A stretch of 64,000 nucleotides of DNA from an uncultured bacterium (GTDB taxonomy: Bacteria > Bacillota > Clostridia > Christensenellales > HGM11417). A program made the translations under genes and the position numbers. A model generated the notes under the pieces. It was given only the letters and a program-made list of their open reading frames with translations. It searched no databases and was not told the origin of the DNA. Each line of letters begins with the position of its first letter. The stretch's first letter is position 1. This document shows, one piece after another, positions 27,522 to 36,028 of this stretch. The stretch covers positions 110,965 to 174,964 of the forward strand of contig CAJMQN010000004.1 in NCBI GenBank assembly GCA_905215695.1. The letters run 5' to 3'.

Positions 27522-28547
27522 TCAGCCCTCCTGCCTCGTGAACTGTTTTAAGAAACGCACGTCGTTTTCAAAGAGCAGGCGCATGTCGGGAATGCCGTAC
27601 TTGAGCATGGCGACGCGCTCGATTCCCAGCCCGAAGGCAAAACCCGAATAGACGTCGGGATCCACGCCGCAGTTTTCGAGCACGCGGCGGTTGACCATGC
27701 CCGCGCCCAAAATCTCGATCCAGCCGCTCCCCTTGCACAGCCGGCAGCCCTTTCCGCCGCAGAATACGCAGGAGACGTCCACCTCCACGCTCGGTTCCGT
27801 GAAGGGAAAATAGCTCGGGCGAAGGCGGATTTTTACGTCCTTATTGAAAAGCCTGCGCGCAAATTCGTTCAAAACGCCCTTGAGGTCGCAGAGCGTGATA
27901 CCCCTATCGACGACCAACCCCTCGACCTGATGGAACATGGGCGAGTGCGTGGCGTCGTCGTCCGCGCGATAGACCTTGCCAGGGCAGAGCACTTTGATGG
28001 GCGGCTTCTCGCCGAGCATGGTGCGGATCTGCGTGGGCGAAGTGTGCGTGCGCAGAAGGATATTCTCCCCGATATAGAAAGTGTCCTGCATGTCTCTCGC
28101 GGGGTGGTCCTTGGGGATATTCAGCGCCTGAAAGTTGTGAAAATCGTCCTCGATTTCGGGTCCGTCGGACACGGTGAAACCGAGCCCCAGCAGACAGTCG
28201 AGAATCTGCTGACGCACGGTATTCAGGATATGCATGGTGCCCGGCTCCCGCTTTTTGGCGGGCAGCGTGATATCGACGAACTCTTCCTTGAGCCGTCTCT
28301 CCTTCTCCGCGGCGGAGAGCGCAACGGAACGCTCCTCAATCGCCCGTTCGATGCGCCCGCGCGCCTCGTTTAAGAGCTGTCCGATGCTCCTGCGTTCCTC
28401 CGGCGGAATCTCCTTGAGCTTTTTTAAAAGCTCCGTCATCTCGCCCTTCTTGCCGAGCATGCGCACGCGGAACTCCTCAAGTTCCTCTCGGGACGCCGTC
28501 TTTGCGGACTCCAACCGTTCCAATAGCTTTTCAATCAATTCTCTCAT
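27522..28547 (-). CDS. pheS: Phenylalanyl-tRNA synthetase alpha subunit
   Basis: 341-aa catalytic subunit. N-terminal coiled coil (residues 1-85), motif 1 around GFTVSDGPEIEDDFHNF, motif 2 LLRTHTSPTQIRTM and the PGKVYRADDDATHSPMFHQ segment, and motif 3 SGFAFGLGIERVAMLKYGI. ATG 28547 with AGGAGC is chosen; the in-frame extension upstream is T-box sequence. Regulated by the leader at 28563-28790. Confidence 0.97.
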   Translation of the reverse strand: MRELIEKLLERLESAKTASREELEEFRVRMLGKKGEMTELLKKLKEIPPEERRSIGQLLNEARGRIERAIEERSVALSAAEKERRLKEEFVDITLPAKKREPGTMHILNTVRQQILDCLLGLGFTVSDGPEIEDDFHNFQALNIPKDHPARDMQDTFYIGENILLRTHTSPTQIRTMLGEKPPIKVLCPGKVYRADDDATHSPMFHQVEGLVVDRGITLCDLKGVLNEFARRLFNKDVKIRLRPSYFPFTEPSVEVDVSCVFCGGKGCRLCKGSGWIEILGAGMVNRRVLENCGVDPDVYSGFAFGLGIERVAMLKYGIPDMRLLFENDVRFLKQFTRQEG

Positions 28548-28562
28548 TCGTCTTGCTCCTAT

Positions 28563-28790
28563 AAAAAAACGCGCCCCATGTCGCCATAGGGCGCGAAAAA
28601 TCGCGCGGTACCACCTAATTTTTTCTCGTTGGGGGGATAACGGAACCACCGGGACAGCCTACTCGGGATTTTCCCTTTGGGTGTCCGACAAGGGAGAGAA
28701 TACCGCGGCGCCCGCCCGGCGGACTTTCACCTTTCTCCGCCTCTCTGAAAGAGCGCACTCCTTCCGCGTCTGTTTCCCTTATTGTCTTGT
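28563..28790 (-). promoter_or_regulatory. Phe-type T-box leader of the pheST operon
   Basis: T-box TGGTACCGCG (28604-28613), the CAGAGAG element, GGTGAAAG loop, specifier TTC (28698-28700) in the context ATTCTCTCCC, and a strong terminator CGCGCCC/GGGGCGCG followed by seven U residues. It fits the Phe genes it precedes and calibrates the reading of the leader at 13476-13745. Confidence 0.93.
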
Positions 28791-28794
28791 CATA

Positions 28795-28823
28795 AGCATA
28801 CCATATTTTTCCCCTTACGTCAA
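28795..28823 (-). promoter_or_regulatory. Promoter of the pheST operon
   Basis: TTGACG (28818-28823), 17 bases, TATGCT (28795-28800); the -35 overlaps the yunB stop codon. Confidence 0.75.
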
Positions 28824-29458
28824 CCGTTCGAGGGCACGAAATTCAAGGACCCGCCGTTGTTTTCAAAGTAAATGTCCGGCACTTCGCCGACGATGACGTT
28901 CTCACAGACGAGCAGTTCCGAGGCAACCTCCACTCTGCTCTCCTGCAAGGGAAGAATCAACGTAAATGCGGAAGAAAAATTCGCAATGACCCGATGCAGG
29001 GTCTGATTGATTCCCACCGACCGGAATTCGGAACGGAAGGACACATCCACATATCCCGCGGGCTGTACGTCAAAGGTGACGTTCCCGCCCGCGCCCGCGA
29101 GAAAGGCGATTCCCGAAAAGGTACCGAGCGAAATCTCGACGCCCTGTTCCGCGCGCGCCTGCGTGCGCGCCCGCGCGCTCTCCGCGACGGTGCGCGTAAT
29201 CGCGGTAATCTTCGGGGTATTGGCGCCGATCATGAGAATCTTTCCCCCAGAATCCTTTTCGATGGTAAACAGGTCGTCATAGGAGACGCCGCCCATTCCC
29301 TCGAGCGCCGCGGCGGTCAGTTCCTCGTACATGGCGGCTCTGATCCGCACCTCGCAGGCGGAGTACGCCGCGGGATTGATGACAAAGCACAAAACGAGGG
29401 TGCACAGAACGCCGATACACAAAAGGGATATGAAACCTGTCAAAAGCAGTCTTTTCAT
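28820..29458 (-). CDS. yunB: Sporulation protein YunB
   Basis: 212-aa protein with one N-terminal membrane segment (residues 4-28) and an extracytoplasmic domain. The segments INPAAYSACEVRIRAAMYEEL, SVGINQTLHRV and RVEVASELLVCENVIVGEVPDIYF (in parts) match the YunB family, whose Bacillus member is made in the mother cell. It starts 32 bases after spoVAE. Confidence 0.88.
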   Translation of the reverse strand: MKRLLLTGFISLLCIGVLCTLVLCFVINPAAYSACEVRIRAAMYEELTAAALEGMGGVSYDDLFTIEKDSGGKILMIGANTPKITAITRTVAESARARTQARAEQGVEISLGTFSGIAFLAGAGGNVTFDVQPAGYVDVSFRSEFRSVGINQTLHRVIANFSSAFTLILPLQESRVEVASELLVCENVIVGEVPDIYFENNGGSLNFVPSNG

Positions 29459-29490
29459 ATCCCTATTATATGACGGAACCCGCGTTTGTT

Positions 29491-29859
29491 TTACAACTTC
29501 TTGCTTCGGGGGCGGAAGATAAGCGCGGCGAGGTAGCCGAATACGATCGCGGCGGTGAGTCCGGTCGCGGCGGCGCGGATGCCGCCGGTCAGCGCCTCAA
29601 AGATTCCCTCCCGCGCGCCCTCCATCGCGCCCTTTGCGAGCAGATACCCGAACCCGGAGAGCGGCACGGTCGCGCCCGCACCCGCGAGTTCCACCAGCCA
29701 TTCGTAGAGCCCGAACGCCTGCAAAACGACGCCCGCCAGCAGAAAGATGACGAGAATACGCGCCGAAGTCAGTTTTGTGAAATCCAACAAAAGCTGTCCG
29801 ATCGTACAGATGAGCCCGCCCACGACGAATGCCCAAAGAAAGTCGATAAAAATACTCAT
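29491..29859 (-). CDS. spoVAE: Stage V sporulation protein AE
   Basis: 122-aa membrane protein with four hydrophobic segments and the SpoVAE(b)-type sequence FVVGGLICTIGQLLLDFTK and AGAGATVPLSGFGYLLAKG. It forms part of the spore inner-membrane channel for dipicolinic acid uptake. Follows spoVAD by 12 bases. Confidence 0.93.
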   Translation of the reverse strand: MSIFIDFLWAFVVGGLICTIGQLLLDFTKLTSARILVIFLLAGVVLQAFGLYEWLVELAGAGATVPLSGFGYLLAKGAMEGAREGIFEALTGGIRAAATGLTAAIVFGYLAALIFRPRSKKL

Positions 29860-29871
29860 ACTATCCTCTCT

Positions 29872-30876
29872 TTAAAGATTTTCTATCGCGACCGCGTGCG
29901 CGATACAGGGGATGGAATCCTTTTGCTGTACCGAAACCGTCGAAAGGAGCGCGCCGGTCGCCACGAAGAGCACCCTGTTGAGCTTGCCCTTCTTCATTTT
30001 TTCGTAGATATAGCTCGAGAGCACGGACGCAGAACACCCCGCGCCGCTCCCGCCCCGGCAGTCGTGCAGTTGTTCGTAGATGAGCATACCGCAGTCGTTG
30101 TGAATGGGGTCGATGTCACAGTCCTTTTCCCGCATAAGGTCATTCAGAATACTGCTGCCGAGGTAACCGAGATCCCCCGTCAGAATCATGTCGTAATAGT
30201 CCGCAGAGACGCCCCGCTCCTTCAAATGCACAAGGATCGTGTCCCTCGCCGCGGGCGCCATCGCCGCACCCATGTTGTTTGCGTCGGTCACGCCGTAATC
30301 CACAACCTTGCCGAAAGTGCCGCAGGTCAAAACGGGTCGTTTCTCCCCCTTTTTCGCCCGAACGGAATCCGAAAGCACGAACGCGCCCGAACCCGTGACC
30401 GTCCACTGACAGGTGGGCGTGCGCTGCGTGCCGAGCTCGAGAGGAAAGCGGAACAGCCGTTCGACGCTCCCGAAGTGCGACGCCGTACAGCAGATCACGT
30501 TGCGAAAGTGTTTGGCATTGACGAGCACCCCGCCGAAGAGCAGGGTTTCCGCCATCGTGGAACAGGCGCCGTACATGCCCGCAAACGCGGTGTCCAGTCC
30601 GCGCACCGCGTAGTTGGAACTGATGAGCTGATTCATGAGGTCGCCGGAGAGTACAATGTCGATATCCTCCGCCTCAAGGTCCGCGTGCTCGAGCGCCTGC
30701 GTGATGGCGGTGTGGAGCATTTTCCGCTCGCAGAGCTCGAAGGTGTTTTCGCCGAACTTGTCGTCCTCGAACCACACGGGAAAGTGTTTTCCGAGGGGAC
30801 CGGATTTCTCCATATTGCCGACGATGGTACCCGTAGAGAGGATACCGGGTCTGTTATCAAAGAATACGGTCTGCAT
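29872..30876 (-). CDS. spoVAD: Stage V sporulation protein AD
   Basis: 334-aa thiolase-fold protein that binds dipicolinic acid at the spore membrane. GMYGACSTMAETLLFGG carries the cysteine equivalent to the thiolase nucleophile, and TLLTCG-like core strands and GGSGAGCSASVLSSY near the C-terminus are typical. The order spoVAC-AD-AE is the conserved minimal SpoVA set of Clostridia. Confidence 0.96.
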   Translation of the reverse strand: MQTVFFDNRPGILSTGTIVGNMEKSGPLGKHFPVWFEDDKFGENTFELCERKMLHTAITQALEHADLEAEDIDIVLSGDLMNQLISSNYAVRGLDTAFAGMYGACSTMAETLLFGGVLVNAKHFRNVICCTASHFGSVERLFRFPLELGTQRTPTCQWTVTGSGAFVLSDSVRAKKGEKRPVLTCGTFGKVVDYGVTDANNMGAAMAPAARDTILVHLKERGVSADYYDMILTGDLGYLGSSILNDLMREKDCDIDPIHNDCGMLIYEQLHDCRGGSGAGCSASVLSSYIYEKMKKGKLNRVLFVATGALLSTVSVQQKDSIPCIAHAVAIENL

Positions 30877-30882
30877 GATTCC

Positions 30883-31326
30883 TCACAGATAGATAAAGAA
30901 ATAGATGAGTCCGACGAGAGAGGACGCGACGACGCCGGAGACGATGACGGGTCCCGCGATGAGGAACATCTTTGCTTCCAGCCCGAGGACGATCCCTTCG
31001 GACTTGAATTCGAGCGCGGGAGAAACCACGCTGTTGGCAAATCCCGTAATGGGCACGATAGAGCCCGCGCCCGCGTGCTTGCCGATGTCGTCATAGACAC
31101 CGAGTCCGGTCAGGAGCGCGCCAAGAAAAATCATGATGCTTGTGACGTTGTTCGCGATGAGCTCTTCGCTCTTCTCTCCGAAGATGAGAATCAGGATCTG
31201 CCGAAACCCTTCGCCGACGGTACAGATGAGTCCGCCCACCAAAAAAGCCATGACAAGCGTCTGCCAGACCCGCGTCTTCGGGTCTTTGCGCTTGACGTAA
31301 TTTAAGTAAACCTCGTTCTTTTCCAT
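30883..31326 (-). CDS. spoVAC: Stage V sporulation protein AC
   Basis: 147-aa membrane protein with four to five hydrophobic segments; AFLVGGLICTVGEGFRQ and AGAGSIVPITGFANSVVSPALEFKSEG (in parts) are the family signature. Bacillus SpoVAC acts as a mechanosensitive channel in germination. First clear gene of the spoVA operon. Its ATG overlaps the stop of a 30-codon frame as TAATG. Confidence 0.95.
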   Translation of the reverse strand: MEKNEVYLNYVKRKDPKTRVWQTLVMAFLVGGLICTVGEGFRQILILIFGEKSEELIANNVTSIMIFLGALLTGLGVYDDIGKHAGAGSIVPITGFANSVVSPALEFKSEGIVLGLEAKMFLIAGPVIVSGVVASSLVGLIYFFIYL

Positions 31327-31418
31327 TATCTCGACTCCGTATTCCTCACAACGGGGAATTTTGCTTCCCGCTCGTTGCGGCTGTTGTTCAGCTCGTTTTC
31401 CAAATCAATCGTTTTCAT
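31326..31418 (-). CDS. Possible 30-residue leader peptide upstream of spoVAC (doubtful)
   Basis: A short frame beginning MKTIDLENELNNSRNE and ending in TAATG with the spoVAC start. The overlap would allow translational coupling. Against it: the sigma-G-like promoter places the transcript start at about its first base, and no Shine-Dalgarno precedes it. It may simply be the 5' untranslated region. Confidence 0.25.
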   Translation of the reverse strand: MKTIDLENELNNSRNEREAKFPVVRNTESR

Positions 31419-31424
31419 ACTCTT

Positions 31425-31453
31425 GATTATGTCTCGTTTGGAGAGAATTATAC
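31425..31453 (-). promoter_or_regulatory. Sigma-G-like promoter of the spoVA operon
   Basis: GTATA (31449-31453), 17 bases, CATAATC (31425-31431) on the minus strand, close to the forespore sigma-G pattern. In Bacillus, spoVA is transcribed by sigma G. Confidence 0.6.
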
Positions 31454-31466
31454 CCCGCCGCGGGCG

Positions 31467-31499
31467 CAAAAAAACGCCCCGCAAAGGCGCGGAGCGTTT
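31467..31499 (-). terminator. Terminator after kdgK
   Basis: AAACGCTCCGC / GCGGGGCGTTT hairpin followed by a U tract. Confidence 0.9.
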
Positions 31500-31511
31500 G
31501 GGAACCTTTTT

Positions 31512-32531
31512 CTATCTCTGAACTCTACCCGAACCGTCGCCGGACGCGAGCTTTTCGACCTCGGCGACGGAGACCATATTGAAATCCCCCTCCACCGAAT
31601 GTTTCAGGGCGCTCGCCGCTACGGCGAACTCAATCGCCTCCTGCGAATCCGCGCCCCCGAGCAGGCTATAAATCAGTCCCGCGCCGAAGGAATCCCCGCC
31701 GCCCACGCGATCGACGATTCTGAGGGCGTAACGCTTGGAGAAATACGCCTTTTTTCCGTCGAAGAGCATGCCCGACCAGTTGTTATCGCTCGCCGAAACA
31801 CTCTCCCGCAGCGTAATCGCCACCTTTTCGAACCCGAACGCATCCGACAGTTTCTTGGCGACGCTCTCGTACCCCGCGAAATCCAGCTTGCCGGCGGTGA
31901 TGTCCGTCCTGTCCGCGCGGATGCCGAATACGTCTGCGGCGTCCTCTTCGTTTGCAATACACACGTTCACATAGGGCATGAGCCGGGTCATCGTCTCTTT
32001 CGCCTGTTCCCTGCTCCAAAGATTCTTGCGGTAATTGAGGTCGCAGGAGACTTTTACGCCCGACTTACGGCAATTTTTCAGCGCGTCCTCGCAGATTGCG
32101 GGGAGTTCTCCGCCCAGCGCGGGCGTAATCCCCGTGAAATGGAACCAATCCGCGCCCTTTAAAATTCTCTCCCAATCGAAGTCCGCCCGCGCCGCCTCCG
32201 CAATTGCGGAACCCGCGCGGTCATAGACGACCTTGGAGGGACGCTGACTCGCGCCCTTCTCGAGATAATAGATTCCGACGCGCTTTCCGCCCCGCACGAT
32301 TTCCGAGGTATTCACGCCGAATTTCCGCAGGGAATTGACTGCCGCCTGCCCGATTTCGTGCGCGGGCAATTTGGTCACAAACGCCGCGTCAAGTCCGAAA
32401 TTCGCGAGACTGACGGCGACGTTTGCCTCACCGCCCCCGTAGGTCGCCCCGAATTTTTCCGCCTGCACGAAACGATAGTACCCCTCCGGCGCGAGCCGGA
32501 GCATGATTTCCCCAAAGGTAACGACTTTCAT
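31512..32531 (-). CDS. kdgK: 2-keto-3-deoxygluconate kinase (PfkB family)
   Basis: 339-aa sugar kinase. The N-terminal FGEIMLRLAPEGYYRFVQA and GGGEANVAVSLANFG, the substrate segment GIYYLEKGASQRPSKVVYDR and the catalytic RVGGGDSFGAGLIYSLL (Asp base) identify a PfkB kinase of the KDG type. It phosphorylates KDG made by UxaA and overlaps kdgA by four bases. Confidence 0.93.
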   Translation of the reverse strand: MKVVTFGEIMLRLAPEGYYRFVQAEKFGATYGGGEANVAVSLANFGLDAAFVTKLPAHEIGQAAVNSLRKFGVNTSEIVRGGKRVGIYYLEKGASQRPSKVVYDRAGSAIAEAARADFDWERILKGADWFHFTGITPALGGELPAICEDALKNCRKSGVKVSCDLNYRKNLWSREQAKETMTRLMPYVNVCIANEEDAADVFGIRADRTDITAGKLDFAGYESVAKKLSDAFGFEKVAITLRESVSASDNNWSGMLFDGKKAYFSKRYALRIVDRVGGGDSFGAGLIYSLLGGADSQEAIEFAVAASALKHSVEGDFNMVSVAEVEKLASGDGSGRVQR

Positions 32532-33085
32532 ATCTTCCTCTCCTTTTTGACTTCTTCCACCACAAAGCTTCCACCCACGGCGAACACCTTGTCAAACGCA
32601 AAAAACTCTTCCAGATTGCTCCGGTCCACCCCGCCCGTCGGAATCCATTTCACCTGCGGAAAGGGTGCGGAAAGCGCCTTTAACGCCTTCAGTCCGCCGT
32701 AGATTCCGGCGGGGAAAAACTTGAGCACCGTCAGCCCCAAAGAGAGCGCCCGCATGATTTCGGTGGGCGTCACGCACCCCGGGTAATAGGGAATCCGCGC
32801 CCCCTTGCACACCGCGGCGACCTCCTCGGAGAGTCCGGGCGAGACGATAAAGGTCGCGCCGGCGGCGAGCGCGCGCTCGCACTGCTCCGCGTTTATGACC
32901 GTGCCCGCGCCGATTTCCATGTCCGGAAACTCCTTGACAGCGAGCCGGATCGCCTCCTCCGCACACGCCGTGCGGAAGGTAATCTCCGCGCAGTTCACAC
33001 CCTTTTCCCGCAGTCCCGAGAGAATGGGAATTGTCTCCCCAAGCTCCTTGACGACCACGACCGGAATCAATTTTTTCTCTTCCAT
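32528..33085 (-). CDS. kdgA: KDPG/KHG aldolase
   Basis: 185-aa class I aldolase splitting KDPG into pyruvate and glyceraldehyde-3-phosphate. Catalytic Glu in CAEITFRTACAEEAI, Schiff-base Lys in LTVLKFFPAGIYGG, phosphate-binding IPTGGVD. ATG 33085 with GGAGGAAA is used; the longer upstream frame lies in uxaA. Confidence 0.95.
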   Translation of the reverse strand: MEEKKLIPVVVVKELGETIPILSGLREKGVNCAEITFRTACAEEAIRLAVKEFPDMEIGAGTVINAEQCERALAAGATFIVSPGLSEEVAAVCKGARIPYYPGCVTPTEIMRALSLGLTVLKFFPAGIYGGLKALKALSAPFPQVKWIPTGGVDRSNLEEFFAFDKVFAVGGSFVVEEVKKERKI

Positions 33086-33095
33086 ATTTTCCTCC

Positions 33096-34511
33096 TTACA
33101 GCGTAACGCCGTCCTTCCAAATTGCGATTTCGTGATACCCCATCTTCTCATTTTTGGTTTTTTCGCCGCCGGCGACCCGCAGAACCAACGCAAAGAGTTT
33201 TTCCTGTGCGTCCGAATCCCCCGCAAGCAGCGTCCCCGCGTCAAAATCAATCCAACCGGGCTTTGCCGCCGCGAGTTCGCTGTTTGAGGAAATCTTCAGA
33301 ACGGGCACTCCGCAGCCGAGCGGCGTTCCCCGTCCCGTCGTAAAGAGAATGAGGTGCGCACCCGCCGCCATCATGGCGGTACAGGCGACAATGTCGTTCC
33401 CCGGTCCGTTCAGAACGGAAAGCCCCTTCTCCCGGACGCGCTCCCCGTAGCCGAGCACATCCCGCACCGCGGAACTCCCGCCCTTCTGCACACAGCCGAG
33501 AGACTTCTCCGCGAGCGTCGTAATGCCGCCGGCTTTGTTCCCCGGCGACGGATTCTCGTCAATCCGCTCCCCGTGCGCGCGGTAATACGCCTTAAAATTG
33601 TCAATGGTCTTTGCGAGCTTGTCGTAAATCTCTTCGGACGCGCACCGCCCGAGCAGAATATCCTCCGCGCCGAAACACTCGGGAATCTCCGAGAGCACCG
33701 CCGCGCCCCCGCAGTCCACCACGCGGTCGCAAACCCGTCCGACGAGGGGATTCGCCGTTACGCCCGAGAGTCCGTCCGAGCCGCCGCACTTGAGTCCGAC
33801 GACGAGCTCGGAGAGCGGAATTTCCTCGCGCTCCTCCTTTGCCGCCCGCGCAAAGAGTTCCGCAAGGAGAGCCTTCCCCTCCGCAATTTCGTCCGAAGAC
33901 TTCTGCACGGTCAAAAAGCGAAGGCGGTCAAAATCCGCCCCTCGCTCCTCGAGGAGGGCGCGGAAACTCTCCGGCGTGTTGTTCTCGCAACCGAGCGAAA
34001 GAACGAGCACGCCCCCCGCGTTCGGGTGGCAGGCGAGCCCGGCGAGAATCTTTCGCGTGCTCTCGTGGTCCCCGCCGAGCTGCGAACAGCCGAAGGGATG
34101 CGTGAGCGCAATCGCCCCGGTCTCCCGCGCGAGTTTTTCGCAGATTCCGTTGATGCAGCCGACGGTGGGCAGAATAAAGACGTCGTTGCGGATTCCCGCC
34201 CGCCCGTCCTTTCTGCGATATCCCCGAAAAGTTCCCCCGCCCGAGGGCGTCTTTCCAGCAAAGGGATGGTACGGCGCCTCCCCCGTCTTTCCTGTAAAGG
34301 GACGGTACGGCGCATATCCCGTCTTTCCCTCGAGCGCGGAGAGGACGTTGTGCGTGTGAACGTGCTCCCCTTTTTTGATGTCCGTCGCCGCGATTCCGAT
34401 GGGAAAGCCGTATTTGACGATTTCCGCGCCCTTTTCAATATCCTGTGCCGCAAACTTGTCGTGCCCTTCGACGACCACGTTGTCCGAGGGATGAATCTTA
34501 AAGAATGCCAC
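33096..34511 (-). CDS. uxaA: Altronate dehydratase
   Basis: 471-aa enzyme converting D-altronate to KDG. An N-terminal SAF domain (residues about 1-75, HPSDNVVVEGHDKF and HTHNVLSALEGKTG) is joined by a linker to the UxaA catalytic domain (GYRRKDGRAGIRNDVFILPT, THPFGCSQLGGD, LKCGGSDGLSGVTANPL, TTGRGTPLGCGVPVLKIS). The linker holds a tandem copy of a 12-residue unit (GKTGYAPYRPFT / GKTGEAPYHPFA). GTG 34511 with GGAGGAGAG is the best start; it overlaps uxaB by 14 bases. Confidence 0.94.
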   Translation of the reverse strand: MAFFKIHPSDNVVVEGHDKFAAQDIEKGAEIVKYGFPIGIAATDIKKGEHVHTHNVLSALEGKTGYAPYRPFTGKTGEAPYHPFAGKTPSGGGTFRGYRRKDGRAGIRNDVFILPTVGCINGICEKLARETGAIALTHPFGCSQLGGDHESTRKILAGLACHPNAGGVLVLSLGCENNTPESFRALLEERGADFDRLRFLTVQKSSDEIAEGKALLAELFARAAKEEREEIPLSELVVGLKCGGSDGLSGVTANPLVGRVCDRVVDCGGAAVLSEIPECFGAEDILLGRCASEEIYDKLAKTIDNFKAYYRAHGERIDENPSPGNKAGGITTLAEKSLGCVQKGGSSAVRDVLGYGERVREKGLSVLNGPGNDIVACTAMMAAGAHLILFTTGRGTPLGCGVPVLKISSNSELAAAKPGWIDFDAGTLLAGDSDAQEKLFALVLRVAGGEKTKNEKMGYHEIAIWKDGVTL

Positions 34512-35895
34512 GATTTCTCTCCTCCACCGCGTCGCGCGCGCCGATTGTTTCGATTCGCTCCAAATCCCTTTCCACAATCCCGAAGAGGTCGGGGTGCAGA
34601 CGGGTCAGATCCTCCCCCCACAGCGCCGCCGAGGACAGAATTTCCGCGAGCGTTCCCTCCGAAAGAATGCGGACGAGCGCGGGGTCGTCCCGTACGAAAT
34701 CTCCCGCACCCGCGCGGTAGAAGGCGATCAGCCCCGCCAGCGACAGACAGAGAGAACGCGGGCAATCCCCCGTGCGCTCGATCTCGTCCTTGAGCGAGCA
34801 AAGGTCTCTCGTCTTCCACTTGGAAACCGAATTGAGGGAGATGTCGAGAAGTTTATGGTTGAGGAAGGGATTGAGAAAGCGCTCCAGAACGTCCGCGGCA
34901 TACGCCCCCAGCCCCTCTCCCTCGAATGACGGAATGATTTCCTCCCGGATTCCCCGCTCCAAAAAGGTGCGGAACGCCTCATCCTTGAGCATCTCCTCCA
35001 CCGTCGTAAATCCCGCAAGGTGTCCGAGGAGCACGCTCATCGTGTGCGCGCCGTTCAGAATCCGCACCTTCCGAGTGCGGTAGGGCTGAAGGTCGTCGGT
35101 CACGACGATATCCAATCCGCTCTGCCCGAGCGGAATGTTCCGAAGTTTTTTTTCGTCCGCCTCGACCACCCAGAGAAAGAAGGGTTCGCACACGTCGAGC
35201 AAGGGGTCGTCGTATCCGAGCCGCGCGCAGATTTCGCCCGCCTCGTTCTTGGGATACCCCGAGACAATCCGATCCACAAGCGTGTCCGCGAAGGTGTTAG
35301 ACTCCAGCCAAGCCGCAAAGCCCGGTTCAAGTCCCCAGAGCGCGGCATAGCGGAGCACGCACTCCTTTAGTTTCCTGCCGTTGTGTTCGATGAGTTCGCA
35401 GGGAAGAATCGCAAGCCCCGACTCCGCGCTCCCCCCGAAAAAACGGTATCTATGGTACAGAAAATCGGTCAGTTTCGCCGGAAAATTCCGATACGTCTCC
35501 TGCCCCGCCCTCTCGGTTTCGTCGAACGCAATCCCGAATTCGGTGGTATTGGAGACGACGAGCGCAAGTTCCGGGTTTTCGGCAATCTTCAGAAACTCCG
35601 CATAGTCCGCATATGGATTCACGCACCGCGACACGCAATCGACCTTCACAAACCGTTCGACGGGCGCGCCGCCCTCGAATCCGCGTTCGACAACGGTATA
35701 TTTGCCCCCCCGCTCGTTGATTTTGTCCCCAAGCCCCTTCTCGAGCCCCTGCAACAGCACGATTTTGCCGCGGAAGTCCGCGTTCTCGTTCATTCTCTGC
35801 ACCGCTACGGCGCAGAACGCGCGCAGAAAATTTCCCTCTCCGAAACAGAGCACCTTCTCGGGCGTCTCCGTCGGCGTTCCCAAATTTTTTGACAT
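34498..35895 (-). CDS. uxaB: Tagaturonate reductase (altronate oxidoreductase)
   Basis: 465-aa NAD-dependent long-chain mannitol-dehydrogenase-family protein. The nucleotide-binding VLCFGEGNFLRAF opens the protein; LALVVSNTTEFGIAF and the catalytic-domain Lys/Asn region RKVRILNGAHTMSVLLGHLAG are family marks. First gene of the minus-strand uxaB-uxaA-kdgA-kdgK operon, with its promoter and the palindromic operator just upstream. RBS AAGGAGAT. Confidence 0.94.
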   Translation of the reverse strand: MSKNLGTPTETPEKVLCFGEGNFLRAFCAVAVQRMNENADFRGKIVLLQGLEKGLGDKINERGGKYTVVERGFEGGAPVERFVKVDCVSRCVNPYADYAEFLKIAENPELALVVSNTTEFGIAFDETERAGQETYRNFPAKLTDFLYHRYRFFGGSAESGLAILPCELIEHNGRKLKECVLRYAALWGLEPGFAAWLESNTFADTLVDRIVSGYPKNEAGEICARLGYDDPLLDVCEPFFLWVVEADEKKLRNIPLGQSGLDIVVTDDLQPYRTRKVRILNGAHTMSVLLGHLAGFTTVEEMLKDEAFRTFLERGIREEIIPSFEGEGLGAYAADVLERFLNPFLNHKLLDISLNSVSKWKTRDLCSLKDEIERTGDCPRSLCLSLAGLIAFYRAGAGDFVRDDPALVRILSEGTLAEILSSAALWGEDLTRLHPDLFGIVERDLERIETIGARDAVEERNRGIL

Positions 35896-35911
35896 TTTTT
35901 TAAAAATCTCC

Positions 35912-35940
35912 TTGCAATTTCCGTCCCAAAGTGCTATACT
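35912..35940 (+). promoter_or_regulatory. Promoter of lacI-type regulator and uxaC
   Basis: TTGCAA (35912-35917), 17 bases, TATACT (35935-35940). The operator begins three bases downstream. Confidence 0.75.
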
Positions 35941-35943
35941 TGA

Positions 35944-35967
35944 AAATAGGAAACCGGTTTCCTATTT
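35944..35967. promoter_or_regulatory. 24-bp perfect palindromic operator of the hexuronate regulon
   Basis: Half-site AAATAGGAAACC followed by its exact complement GGTTTCCTATTT, with the central CG usual for LacI-family sites. It lies at the start of both divergent transcripts. A partial half site, AAATAGGAT, recurs at about 35975. Confidence 0.9.
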
Positions 35968-35978
35968 CTTACAAAAAT

Positions 35979-36007
35979 AGGATACTACACAAATCGGAAA
36001 AAGTCAA
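35979..36007 (-). promoter_or_regulatory. Promoter of the uxaB-uxaA-kdgA-kdgK operon
   Basis: TTGACT (36002-36007), 17 bases, TATCCT (35979-35984); the operator lies immediately downstream. Confidence 0.8.
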
Positions 36008-36028
36008 TACTTTCGGAGAAATCTTTTT

